From positions 248,001 through 312,000 of the forward strand of contig JAGTXX020000010.1 in NCBI GenBank assembly GCA_019044685.2: DNA of 64,000 bases, written 5' to 3'. The notes under the pieces were generated by a model. The model was given only the letters and a program-made list of their open reading frames with translations, did not search any database and was not told the origin of the DNA. Source of the stretch: Nannochloris sp. 'desiccata'. Lineage: Eukaryota > Chlorophyta > Trebouxiophyceae > Chlorellales > Chlorellaceae. Numbering within the stretch: the first letter of the stretch is position 1; every line of letters starts with the position of its first letter. Both the position numbers and the translations under genes were made by a program. Below, one piece after another: positions 22,187 to 31,909 of the stretch.

Positions 22187-22875
22187 ATGCAAAGAGCGCT
22201 GGTTAGCGCCAAAGACTTGAAAGTCATTACCCACCTTGTGACACAATTCAGATCAAATCTAAGCTCTCAAACCAACGTATGGGCGACTGCAGTTACCTTG
22301 GATAATAAAGCGAAGGTAAGCTTGGATATATTGCACACTTCAGTTTAATATCGTGGACCATCCAATTTTTAACATCTCATTTTGGGATGTTGCCGCTGCC
22401 GTTGGCCGCCCCGCCACTTTACAAGCAACGTAATCTAGACAGTGATATGAATCCACACTGATCCTTTACATATACACAATATCTAACTCTAAATAGTGTA
22501 TTATTTCCAGGCTTTAGAAATCGAATTCAACACAGGAGAGCTTTATCGGTTCCCGGCGGAGCTTCTTCGAGCTGAAAGGCCCAGAAACGACTGGAGGCAG
22601 TGCTGAAGGCTTTTTGGAGAAGCTATGGGTGGCGTTGGCTGCGGGGCCGTCGTTATATTAATATTTTAGATGTAGAACCAGTGGGCAGGTACGCTTTAAG
22701 AATACAATTTGACGATTTACATACTACAGGAATATTTAGTTATTCGTTCCTGCATTCTCTAGGCCTGGAAAAATATAAAAGAATGAGGCAATATATAAAA
22801 GCGTTGAAGCAACAGGGGTTGAGTAGAGATCCTAGATCTCTTAGTCGTGTATCCAAACCAAGTAAAGATAGATAG
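22187..22875 (+). pseudogene. DUF971 copy 3, disrupted by the same micro-inversion
   Basis: Exon 1 is 22187-22315 and exon 2 begins at 22511. The same ~69-bp inverted segment as in copy 2 truncates the frame after ELLRAER. Copies 2 and 3 are almost the same sequence, so the inversion predates the last tandem duplication. Confidence 0.85.
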
Positions 22876-23493
22876 AACATTGTGTAAAAGTAGATAAAGC
22901 AAAGTTCATTTTTGAGAGAGAAAGTCTTGTGCTTGAGAGACAATTATTTAGGCTCTCAGAGACATGGAGAGACTTTTGTTAATTGGTCCAGAGAGACGTC
23001 CGCATGACTATTTTTACTACGCCTGCGAGCCCCTGGTGCCATGGAGCACGAAAGTTTTAAATGAAGAATGATCTTTCGTATCAGCGATCTTTGATTGGTG
23101 ATCCTCTCGCTTCGTCAGCTTGCCACCCTTATCAGCATACAGGCAGATAGTACACATCATGCTTCAGCTAGGACACGGCTGTTCCCGACTGCTGGCCGCC
23201 TCCCTGCCCCTCGTCTGATAAACCGTCGCCGCCACCCAGCCGACGACGACGACCCTGCGACGGAAACCCACAGCCTCACCGACCCAGGATCAAAGCAATT
23301 CATATGGTTTATTTACACGAACCGTTAACGTAATGCTCATTATTTATTCATTATTAAAAGATGCACTAACAAAATTAAAGAAGAGCAGGGGCAAAGGAGG
23401 GCAACCAAGCAGGGTTGACAACACATTCAAAAACCATCCCCGCCTTTGCCATATAAAAACTCTACAAAATCATCTATTTATCAATCAAAACAT

Positions 23494-25305
23494 TCATTTA
23501 AAGCTGAGGGTCTGGGTATTTTTACCTTCTTTAGCCTTCATTGATTTGAGCAAGGCTTTTGCAGCCCAAACGTGAGCTGGCAATGGCAAGGTCACCACCG
23601 TTTCAATTACCCCGCCATTTTCATACACGTCCTGGGGCAGATCACGTGCAAGGGTAGATGGAGGGCGCAATGCCAGCAAATTGTACTTTACCATGGACAA
23701 AAGAATGTCCTCGCCGCTTTCTCCCAATTCTTCCTCTATCTCACTTGCCAGCACAGCATGCTGCGGCGCTGTGGTAATGCGCTCCAGCACCATCCTCCAT
23801 TGACCTTTAGTCCAGAGAGGGTCCTCGCCGCCTTTCTGAATGTACACACTTGGTTTGAAACCTCGTGTAACTGCACCAACAGGGCCTGCTACCACTGCTT
23901 GCAATGCAGAATCCCAATTCCCCTTCAAATTCCTAGCTGCAGCCACACACTGCTTCAACAGACCAATATTGCCGCCGCACCGCTGATACATTTCAGACCA
24001 CTGATCTTTTGCATTAGCTAGATCCTCCTTCGTTTTGAAAGAGTCATTGACGATACCACGCCACCCTCCCGCAACACCATCACCATACATAAACTTCTCA
24101 GCTTCCTCTTCAGTTAGATCTCCAAGGACCTCTACTTCAAACTTGTCCTCGGTCATTCCAACTGCAAAGGGAAAGGAAAAGACGTCTAGTGATTTTCGAC
24201 CAGAAAACCAAACAATGAGCATAAATGCAACCTACCTTGGGTTAGCCAATTAGCAAGGAAATAGTCAGAAGTGGCCAAGATCACGTGGGCTAGGCGATCC
24301 TCTTTCGAAATGGAAACTAAAAAGCTGAGCAATTGTTTCAGCTCTGGCTGCAAAGGATCTGGCTCCTTCCAGTCCATGAGGTCATTTGCCTCATCTGCAA
24401 GTGAAATATTTATTAGAAAGAGTTAGTTGGAGCGGAACGTAAAAATTAAAAAATATCAACAGCATCGCCGAAAACCCAGTGTTGCTTTTTGCATACGTTT
24501 GCATCGTACCTATAACGATCACAGGCTTCCTGGGCAGCGGTTGCAAAGCCTCTAAAATTTTGTCGAACTTGTTGATCGTAGGCTCCAATTTTCCCTCATC
24601 CTCTCTCAATTCCTTTGCCAGTTCTGCCTCAAGATCACTCTTAAAGAATGGAAGAGACGACGACAACTTGACTTTAATCTTCAGGGAAGTCAACAGCGAT
24701 ATGAAACGATTCCGGCCTATGGACTTTCTAATTTTTTCAATTTTCCCAGAATCTAGTTTACTGACAAGCGCCTTGGAGACCTCGTCTGGACTACACACCG
24801 GTGTTTTGCGGCTGTTGATGTACAGGAACAATGGCCCAATATTCTGCTGCTCATACTGTCGAAGAAGCTCCTTCAACAATCTCTGCAGGAAAGAATGAAT
24901 AGAAAGCTATTGTAAGAACTATGTTTGAACTAGTCTAGAAGAAGAAAAAGAGAGAGAGAGAACACGTCGTCGTTGCCCGGGCAAGGCAGACCAGCAAAGG
25001 AAGGCAGAACTCACCGACTTCCCACAATTACGAGGCCCAACCAGCACAGTAACGAAACCAACTTCTCCACTGAACTTCTCTGTGAAATAATCCAGCTCAG
25101 TAACTCTGTTGTAGAAAGGATCTTGTGGGGGTGGCGGGGCGACTTTGGGAGCAAACAGCCCCGCCTGCACAATCATTGGTCCATTCCCTGCTCTCAAAGT
25201 TGGTTTTGCTTTTAGCAGAGGTGGACGCAAAGTAGATCGTCCACATATGCTGTAGGATGGCACACTAGCTTGGATTCTCGCATTGGGTGGGGCAGCCAGC
25301 AACAT
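23494..25305 (-). CDS. archaeal-type P-loop ATPase, E4 copy, four exons
   Basis: The exons are 25305-25015, 24882-24510, 24394-24236 and 24161-23494 (496 aa). Exon 1 matches the others. Exon 2 has the FLYINSRKTPVCS patch (as in E1 and E5) with LLKELL and KELREDEG variants. Exon 3 has LLSFLVSISKEDRLAHVIL in place of LLAFLIGISKQKRLMHVIL. Exon 4 is the E3 type. Walker A and the spliced Walker B (PVIVIDEANDLMDW) are intact. This copy is thus a mosaic of the variants seen elsewhere. Confidence 0.78.
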
Positions 25306-25740
25306 CCAGTCTAATGCCTGCTGTTGAACAAGAGAGCAAGCTTGCAAGGGGCAGTATTCTACGCAGAATATTCGAGAGCTACGTAATAACGGCGCTTTTG
25401 CGTTTGTGGCAGCGAGATTCTTGACGGATTGAATTTTTGGATCTTCTCAAAGAACTTTTTCTTAGAAGCGAGTGCGCGGAGACTGTAGATATTCGTGATT
25501 TCAGCACATTTATATATTTTATCCCAACGCTTTTTGCTGAGGGACTCCAAACTATCTACCTATTATCTGTACCTCAGGCCCTGAGGCGGTACAGGTCAAA
25601 GTCATATTTAGCCTCTCAGAGACATGAGAGACTTTATTATTTAGTCCCAGATAGACCTCCGCAGGACTATATTAATCCTCCTGCGGCCCTCTGTGGGCTC
25701 AAAGCACCTTCTTTTTCAAATGATCTTTTCTGAAAACGGC

Positions 25741-26061
25741 GATCCTTGAAATCGGTGATCCTCTCAGCGTCCACTTGACACTCCTTCCCAGCGGGTATAC
25801 AGCACCCCATGTGTTCCAGCGTGGGCATCAGCACACCGCTGGTGATTGCTGGCCGCCCTCCTCCCTCCCAGCCTGAGTAGGCTGGCCGTCGCCACCGCCG
25901 CCAGCGGCGGACTCCTCCTTGGCGGGCAGCGGGGGAGCCCGCTTGGCGGGCCCGCGAGCGGGCAGCGCAGAGACATTCGTGTTGCCTCTATCTTTTCATA
26001 TGCGGATGCATTATCCTGCCAGCCATTGTTCTTCTGTTGTTCTGCTCCAGATCAAGCATTT
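25741..26061. other. diverged E sequence and GC-rich block left of the recombinase gene
   Basis: Weak similarity to the E1-E3 interval before the SSB-like gene continues to ~25915 (CACCGCCGCCAGCGGCGG is shared). At 25915-25975 there are GCGGGC/GCCCGC repeats (GGGGGAGCCCGC, GGCGGGCCCGC) that reappear at 30920-31060. No coding sequence was identified. Confidence 0.4.
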
Positions 26062-27874
26062 CTAGCAAGTTTTACATGCCAATGCTTTATATGCCTTTAT
26101 CGCACCATCAGCGAGCTGGTACTGCCTCCACAGCTGTTCACTTTCAGCCTTGTCTTTGGCTTCTTGGATGGCAGCCTGCAGCCCCACCTTTTCTTCTTCT
26201 AACGAATACATGAGGGCAGCGGCAGGAAACAGCTTGCTGTGCAAGGTTGGTGCCACTGCCTCCACTACCACAGAGGCTCTGGGGATACTGTATCTGACAC
26301 CAGCTCCTGCTGGAAACCCAGCTGCGGTGATGAAGGCTGGGAGAACAGACGCAGGATCACGCGTTGCATAGGTCGCCTGCATGGTATGTCCGATGTTCCA
26401 CTTCATTAGAGTGCTGATTTGGAACTCGCCGACGCCTTCTTTGAGCAGCCTGCCCACCAGAGAATTCCTGCCAAGCCGGGTGACCACCTCCTTATCAAAT
26501 CGGCTGATGAAAGAGCGCAGAGCCCGGCCTACAGCGCCTTGAACAACGATAGCAGGGCTGGCAACCTCTGCTAGCAGCTTGATATCCAGCCAGCGAGCAT
26601 CTTCCAGCGCAATCAAATCTGGAATGGCGAGCCCAGCAGCCTTGCCGACGCCGTGCACGCTGGAACCACGTGGTTCCAGTAGCGGATCTTTAGCTTGAAT
26701 GAGGCCAATTTCATCCTTCCTGCCGCCTTGGTGGGTCTTGTGGCGGCCAGCGTTGACCAGTTTGAACATCTTGATACTGTTGCCCATGGCATTGCTGGTG
26801 CTGACGACGGCGGTGGTGAAGCCATTGAAGCCCATGTAGTTCAGCACTTGCGACCTGCCACCGCAGGCCAAGAGCAGGGAGAGGCCGGTTGCAGCTCGCA
26901 GAGGGGGGAGGAGGTCCCTGTGCGTGCTGGTGAGCATCTTTTCCAGCAGCAGCAGGTGCTCTGCTTCGCTCAGCGTCTGCCTCTCGGCTCGCTGACGCAC
27001 TGGAGTGGAGGCAGGCGACGTCAGCTTCTGGCGCTCTTGCTGGCTCAGGGACAGCTGCAGGTTGGTACACACCGTGCTGCCCTTGTAGTCTGAGAGGCTC
27101 TTGACCCTGCAGTCCTCTGGCACCCGCACCTGCGCCATGGTGAGGATTCCAAGCGAGATGCGAAAGTGGTTGAGCAGCTGCCACGGCCTCACCAAGTCCT
27201 TGCTCGCGATGATGGCGGCCACAGAGCTGCAGACCTCTTCCAGAGGGTAGACGAGGTAGCTGCGGCCCTGTGCATCGTAGGAGCCCGCAAACACCTCATA
27301 GCACCGCGCATATTGGTCGCGGGAGCCAGGTGCATAGCCGAAATTTCGTGCATAGCCGAATTTTTTTTAAAAGGTGGGTGTGGCACTGGTAGATGGTGTA
27401 TCTCTGCCAAGGCTGGTCGCAGTTCTTGAAGAGATCGTAAATCTTTGAATCTGCCAGTGACTCTGCACGTGGATCGTCTAGGTTGACCTTGAACACCCTG
27501 TGCACTCGTTGAAAGTGATAGAGGACCTCGACTGCAGTCAAAGCTTTGATTTGGGTGACGCTGAGGGCGTTGGCCATGTAGTCGGCGCAGTCGGCGTGCT
27601 GCTGGCCCAGCGGCAAGGAGCGGGCAAAGGCGGAGAGCGTGGCTACATCAGCCCTTGGAGCTCGTTGGGCAGTGCTCCGAGGGCGGGAGAGGCCTTCTGA
27701 GGCGGTGAAGAGCATATCAATGTCGTTTCCATAGAAAGCCACTGCTTGCGTGGCAGCGGATCTTATGAGTTTTTTGGGGCGAGGCCCGCGCTGCTGCGCC
27801 CCTTTCGGAGGCTGGGGCACGGTATCTGCCAGCCATACAGGCTCAGGCAGGGAGTCGCGTTTCCTGGGGTTCAT
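26062..27874 (-). CDS. Crypton-like tyrosine recombinase (one probable frameshift)
   Basis: Two open frames abut: 27874 (ATG) to 27296, and a second from about 27390 to 26062. They join if one base changes in the A8 run at ~27361-27368, beside a tandem repeat of about 20 bp, so either an indel or a small intron is present. The joined protein would be ~600 aa. The C-terminal part shows a tyrosine-recombinase layout: LSLLLACGGRSQVLNYM (box I Arg), a GRHKTHQGG strand with Lys, GRNSLVGRLLKEGV (box II-like, Arg but no clear His), and IGHTMQATYATRDP with the candidate Tyr. The tail AAGFPAGAGVRYSIPRASVV followed by LFPAA resembles the C-terminal segment of Crypton recombinases. These enzymes integrate circular DNA without target duplication. 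The family call is from pattern memory, so moderate. Confidence 0.5.
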
Positions 27875-28134
27875 CTTGATGCCTGCATGAAGGATATTGG
27901 AGGATTTTCTTTTTTCCTAATCTTTTCTATTATGATTATAGAAGCCAGCGTCACTGCGCTGGCTGGTCTCGCGCCCGCTGCCGTTCCGAGTGCGTGAACA
28001 CCTAGGGGACGTAAAGCATGTAATTTCTATTCTATTCTTCTATTCAAGTCCCACATCTATCACTTGTAAAGAAAGTTTTGGCCGCATCGACCCTTCAAAG
28101 CCCAACACCGCCAGAGTGCTTCCTAGGGCCAGAG

Positions 28135-28466
28135 ATGGGACGCTATATTAAAGGAAACCAAATGGACGACTTAATTAAGAAACTGATAGCCAAAAATGAG
28201 CTCTCAAACATCGACCGCAATGTCATCAAAATCGCCCAAATAGTAAGGTACAACAACCGCGGGGAAGGGACAACTTTTGCCTTTTTTGTCATTTTCGAGT
28301 AATAAAAATATATTTTTTATACTTGATTTTTTCTTTAACTATGCAGATCGTCATCAATTTACAAAGGTCATCTATTTGGGTCCCATTTATGTTCAAATCA
28401 TATGTCTTTCTGGTCAAAAGAAAAACTCGAAGAACGAATTTTATCGGCGCATTTTCAAGATCTTGA
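28135..28466 (+). CDS. possible small two-exon gene, unknown
   Basis: Exon 1 (28135-28242, MGRYIKGNQMDDLIKKLIAK...) and exon 2 (28347-28466) join in phase 0 through a GTAAGG...TATGCAG intron with a pyrimidine-rich end, giving 75 aa. The first part is amphipathic and the second is basic. I recognise no family, and there is no second copy in the window to test it. Lone support comes from the splice sites. Confidence 0.25.
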
Positions 28467-28727
28467 TAAAAAGATGTCTTCAACATAGCGACTAACCGAT
28501 TAAACAATGATTAAGAATGTTGATATATTCTCAAGCATTGTTAGCTGTGAAAATCAGAAAGGTTCAACAGCTGCTCTACGTGCTGCGCCGTGCTTTGGCC
28601 TTTGACTTTGACCACAAGACCACAAGCTCACCCTCGCCGCGTCGGTTCTTCTACCCGCAGCAGTGACAGGCTGGTTATGCAAACTATACTGCATAAAAGG
28701 ATATAGCAGCTTGCTATTGCATCAAAG

Positions 28728-28861
28728 ATGTCTACACCACCACCCAGTAGACCTGAAGCGATCACTGAGCAAGCGACGTCAGCGGCGGTGGAGACACCGG
28801 AGGAGGTGATGGAGCGCTTAATAAGCAAAGCAACATCCTGCGTACTATTCGTGTCCTCCCC
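28728..28861 (+). other. possible orphan first exon
   Basis: An ATG-started open stretch (MSTPPPSRPEAITEQATSAA then EEVMERLISKATSCVLFV) runs into a GTAAGC donor at 28862. A TATA-like GCATAAAAGGATATA lies upstream. No continuing exon is recognisable before the SSB-like gene, so this may be the remnant of a gene cut by rearrangement. Weak evidence. Confidence 0.2.
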
Positions 28862-29021
28862 GTAAGCACTTTTCCAACTCTGTACGGAAGAACATCCAGA
28901 AGACCAATCACGACCCCAAGGAAAAACAAAAAATATTACAAAAAAGAAAAAAAGGGCCCGGCCCGGCACTGAATCTTTAATAGTGAACGATGCATTAGCA
29001 GTGCGACCTGCTGAAAAGACA

Positions 29022-29029
29022 TATAAATA
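29022..29029 (+). promoter_or_regulatory. TATA box of the E4 SSB-like gene
   Basis: TATAAATA lies 32 bp before the ATG at 29061. The aligned place upstream of the E1 gene reads ACTTAAAG, a weaker form. It is preceded by the conserved GAACGATGCAT (28985-28995) and GGGCCCGGCCCGG (28954-28966). Confidence 0.55.
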
Positions 29030-29060
29030 AGAACCGAGTATACATAATATCAAATCAATC

Positions 29061-29665
29061 ATGCCCAACCCGAAAACAATCGTCAGAGCCTCCGAATTCG
29101 ACCCTGCCCTCCTCAACTTTGACCCCGTCGACCAGCGTGTCTACATTCAGACCATCAACCTCTCCTGCCGCTTTGGTGTTAGCGTCTATGAAGACCCCAA
29201 GACCGGACAGAAATCCTACTCCATCGATGTGGCCTTCAAAGACCTCGACGACCACCACACCAAAGCATTCTACGACACCATGTTCGATATCGACTTTGTC
29301 ACCCGCGACAAGGCTGTGGATCTTTCCAAGGACTGGTTCGGCAAGGAGATGCCCATGGAGATGATCCGCGAGTTCTACCGCCCTCTCATCAAGCACCCCA
29401 AGGACCCCAGATACAGCCCCACCATGAAGATCAAGATTCCCGTCGACAAATCGGGTGTGCCTACTGCAGAGATCTACAACGAGGCCAAGGAGTTGGTCAG
29501 CCTCGACTCAAGGGAAGCAGCATCACCTGTCTTCTCGAGTTGGCTCCTGTCTGGTTTGTCAACAAGACCTTTGGCCTCACCTGGAAGCTGGTGCAGGCCG
29601 CCGTCACCCCCGGACCCCAGAATATTACTGGCTACTCCATCCTTGAGGAAGAAGAAGACTGGTGA
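29061..29665 (+). pseudogene. diverged SSB-like gene of E4, frameshifted
   Basis: A paralogue of the E1-E3 SSB-like gene: it starts MPNPKTIVRASEFDPALLNF and keeps FGVSVYEDPKTGQKSYSIDV, DWFGKEMP, YRPLIKHPKDPRYSPTMKI and EAKELVSLDS. At about 29508-29512 it lacks roughly 4 nt relative to E1 (GATTCCATCACC against GACTCA), which shifts the frame. The correct C-terminus (PVWFVNKTFGLTWKLVQA ... stop 29663-29665) follows in another frame. It lacks the YSKGGKFVPLYG insert of the E1 type. It is probably inactive, or an assembly indel is present. Confidence 0.65.
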
Positions 29666-31111
29666 AGACACCTAGAGCATCTTTCCAGATTTCATACTGT
29701 CAGAAATATTACGCCCGCCATTTTTTTCTCGGACGGTGAAAAACAGCCGAGAAAAGCAAAATTTCACGTAGATTCCTGCGCGGCCCTGTAAAATAACATC
29801 GCAAATCTTTTTTTGACACTCTAGATCGGAGAGCACGGCCAAAAGACTGCAGAAGACGCGCACGCACTCCATCTGATCTTGCTCGAAATTGAGTTGACCT
29901 GGCCCCAAGTATCCGGAGGCAGGGATTTTCCTGATATCTCTATGTTATTGTCTGCCTGCACTGTGTAAGAATACTGTACAGGGTAAGGGGCGGTCCAAAG
30001 CGCTGTAGGAAAAAGAGAGTAGCGAAATATCAATCAACTGAATATTGATCTTGTATTCAACTGCAGGTTGAACCGCCTTGTGGAGCAAAGACCATGCCGC
30101 GGATAACACGAAGAGATAAAACAAACTGCTACAGCTAGGTTGAAACGCTGGGAAGAAGTTGCTGTCACCGAAGAATCACCAAATTTGCAGCGCCGGCCTG
30201 ATGTAATCGATTTCATTAATCTACGCGTCTTCGTGGAGCAATGCAGAGCTACTTCTGTCGTCCTGGAATACAATATGCGATGCGGCGTTTGGGGATATGA
30301 CGCGCTGTGCGTTCTGTGAAATTTGTAACCTCGGCGGGAAAAACAGGAACTGGAAGACCGTTGCTCCTCCTACGGAAGATGGTGAGGCTATGCCGCCGAA
30401 GTCTCTCCCTTTTAGCACTCTTTCAACCTAACTTTAACAGTAACCCATTACTTGAAATGTATTAAATGTGCGATGCAACGGTTGGGGACAAGACGTCATA
30501 AGGCTGCATGCTGATGGAAAAGAAGCGGCACTGTGACGCTTGCCAACATATCCGCTGCTGAAAAAGCAATGGCGCCGGCGCCCCCGTTTCTACGGCATTC
30601 TTGTATCTATTTAAAATAACTTCATCGTGAATTTCTCATGTAACCTTACATTGAACTTCTATAAACACTTGAGCCAAGTATCTGCGAAAGAAATCTGCAT
30701 TCTATTTTCCCCTTGTTCCTTTCGAAAAAGTAAAAAAGCCTTTTCCAAGAGCGTCGGCGCCTTGCATTGCTTTGGCTCCGGCCCGCACATCACAGTGAAT
30801 GCTGCCCATCCTCCCCATGTAACAAGACCGTCAGCACATCCTACAGATAGTAAATACATAATTAAACCTTTCAGCCCGCACCTCGCTGCAGTGGTGCGAG
30901 CATGCTGCTCGCCTCTTGCCCTCACTAGGCCCGCTGGGGAGCCCGCAAGTGGCGCGCGCCCGCCCGCAAGGCCCGTGCGAGCCCCTCTATGTGATGTCTA
31001 GAGCACCTGTGGCCGCTGCGCACCCATCAGCGGGCTCGCAGCGGGCCCGCAACTCCGCACATTGAGCAGGGCCCGCCGGCGGGGAGGTGGGCGGACAGGC
31101 TTGCAAAGGCA
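29666..31111. other. E4 right interior without a clear gene
   Basis: Several short open frames on the minus strand (29672-30418) have no recognisable family and no convincing splice logic. Bases 30920-31080 are GC-rich with repeated GGGGAGCCCGC and GCGGGCCCGC words that also occur near 25930. I see no RNA gene. Confidence 0.4.
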
Positions 31112-31314
31112 TATAAAGGGGTGCCGCGTCTATACATTCATATGGACTTCGTCATTGTGGCTTCTCCTACGTATATAACTGCCCGCGCACCCAGCCTCTG
31201 ATGAATTAAGTATTGAAAAAAATGATCCAAATTGGCGATTCTGATCAGCTTCAATAAGGTCCCCGAAAAGTTGTCTCTCTGAGCAGCCTTTTTGCCCCAA
31301 TTGTGTAGAGGGGC
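31112..31314 (+). promoter_or_regulatory. E4 right-end control region: outward TATA and hairpin
   Basis: TATAAA at 31112-31117 sits in the same place as in E1-E3. The hairpin GCCCC/GGGGC with an AATTGTGTAGA loop is at 31294-31314. Only 20-40% of the surrounding bases match E1, yet these two signals remain, which argues that they are functional. Confidence 0.45.
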
Positions 31315-31909
31315 TAAATAATGCCTTTTCACAGCCCCTCTCACGAAATTATTTTTGTCTTTAAAACTACAAATAAAAAAATTTGGGAAGCAAAGACAAA
31401 GCCGACCGAAAGGCACAGGACTACTCGCAGGCTCCCGAAAGGGAAGAAATTTCGCAAAATATTGCCCTCGCAGAACACATGTTCTCTTCTCAAGCTCACT
31501 CTTTCCCTTGGTATTATTATTCTTTGTTATTTTATGCATATAGAAAAGGGGCTGGCGTATAGAACGTCGCAAGGCGAGGTCGCAGCTTATTTCCTCCGAG
31601 TGCACTCAAAGCACTCCCTGAATATTTTTGCTAATTTTCTTCACAGAGCGCCTTGATTTTGCGCTTATATATTCCTTCTAAATATTTTAAATAATTACTG
31701 ACGAGGTTAGTTCTTGCATGCGTCGCTGGAAGCCAGACTTCCCCGCGAGCAGCTTAAAAACCTGAGCTCTTGTTTTCTTGACGCTCGCTTGGACAACAAC
31801 GTTTGGTCCTGCGACCTCGTGCGATTTATTTATCCCTCTCACCGTATTCAATTATCTCCTATCTTTATTTACAGCAAATTTTCTGCCACCTTGGAATTCC
31901 CTGCAAGCA

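Larger units (their letters stand above)
22932..31364 (+). mobile_element. element E4, long form (~8.43 kb) with a tyrosine recombinase
   Basis: The left half (22932 to about 25735) is a standard E with an intact ATPase gene. Homology then continues in diverged form (AAACGGCGATCC, the GCCAGCGGCGG segment) for ~200 bp and gives way to a different interior: a recombinase gene (27874-26062), small open frames, a diverged and frameshifted SSB-like gene (29061-29665) and a GC-rich block. The right end is again recognisable: TATAAA at 31112, the hairpin GCCCC-AATTGTGTAGA-GGGGC at 31294-31314, TCTCTC motifs and a TTTTTGTCTTTAAAA terminus near 31364. It is therefore either a chimera between two E subfamilies or the longer ancestral form. 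The right border is approximate. Confidence 0.65.

Noticed and set aside
28628..29116. 162-codon minus-strand frame with hydrophobic start
   Set aside because: Overlaps the promoter and start of the SSB-like gene in antisense, with no family resemblance.
5858..31364. Integrated giant-virus genome
   Set aside because: Only the SSB-like gene is virus-type; no capsid, polymerase, packaging ATPase or other core viral gene is visible, and the unit size and repeats fit a mobile element better.
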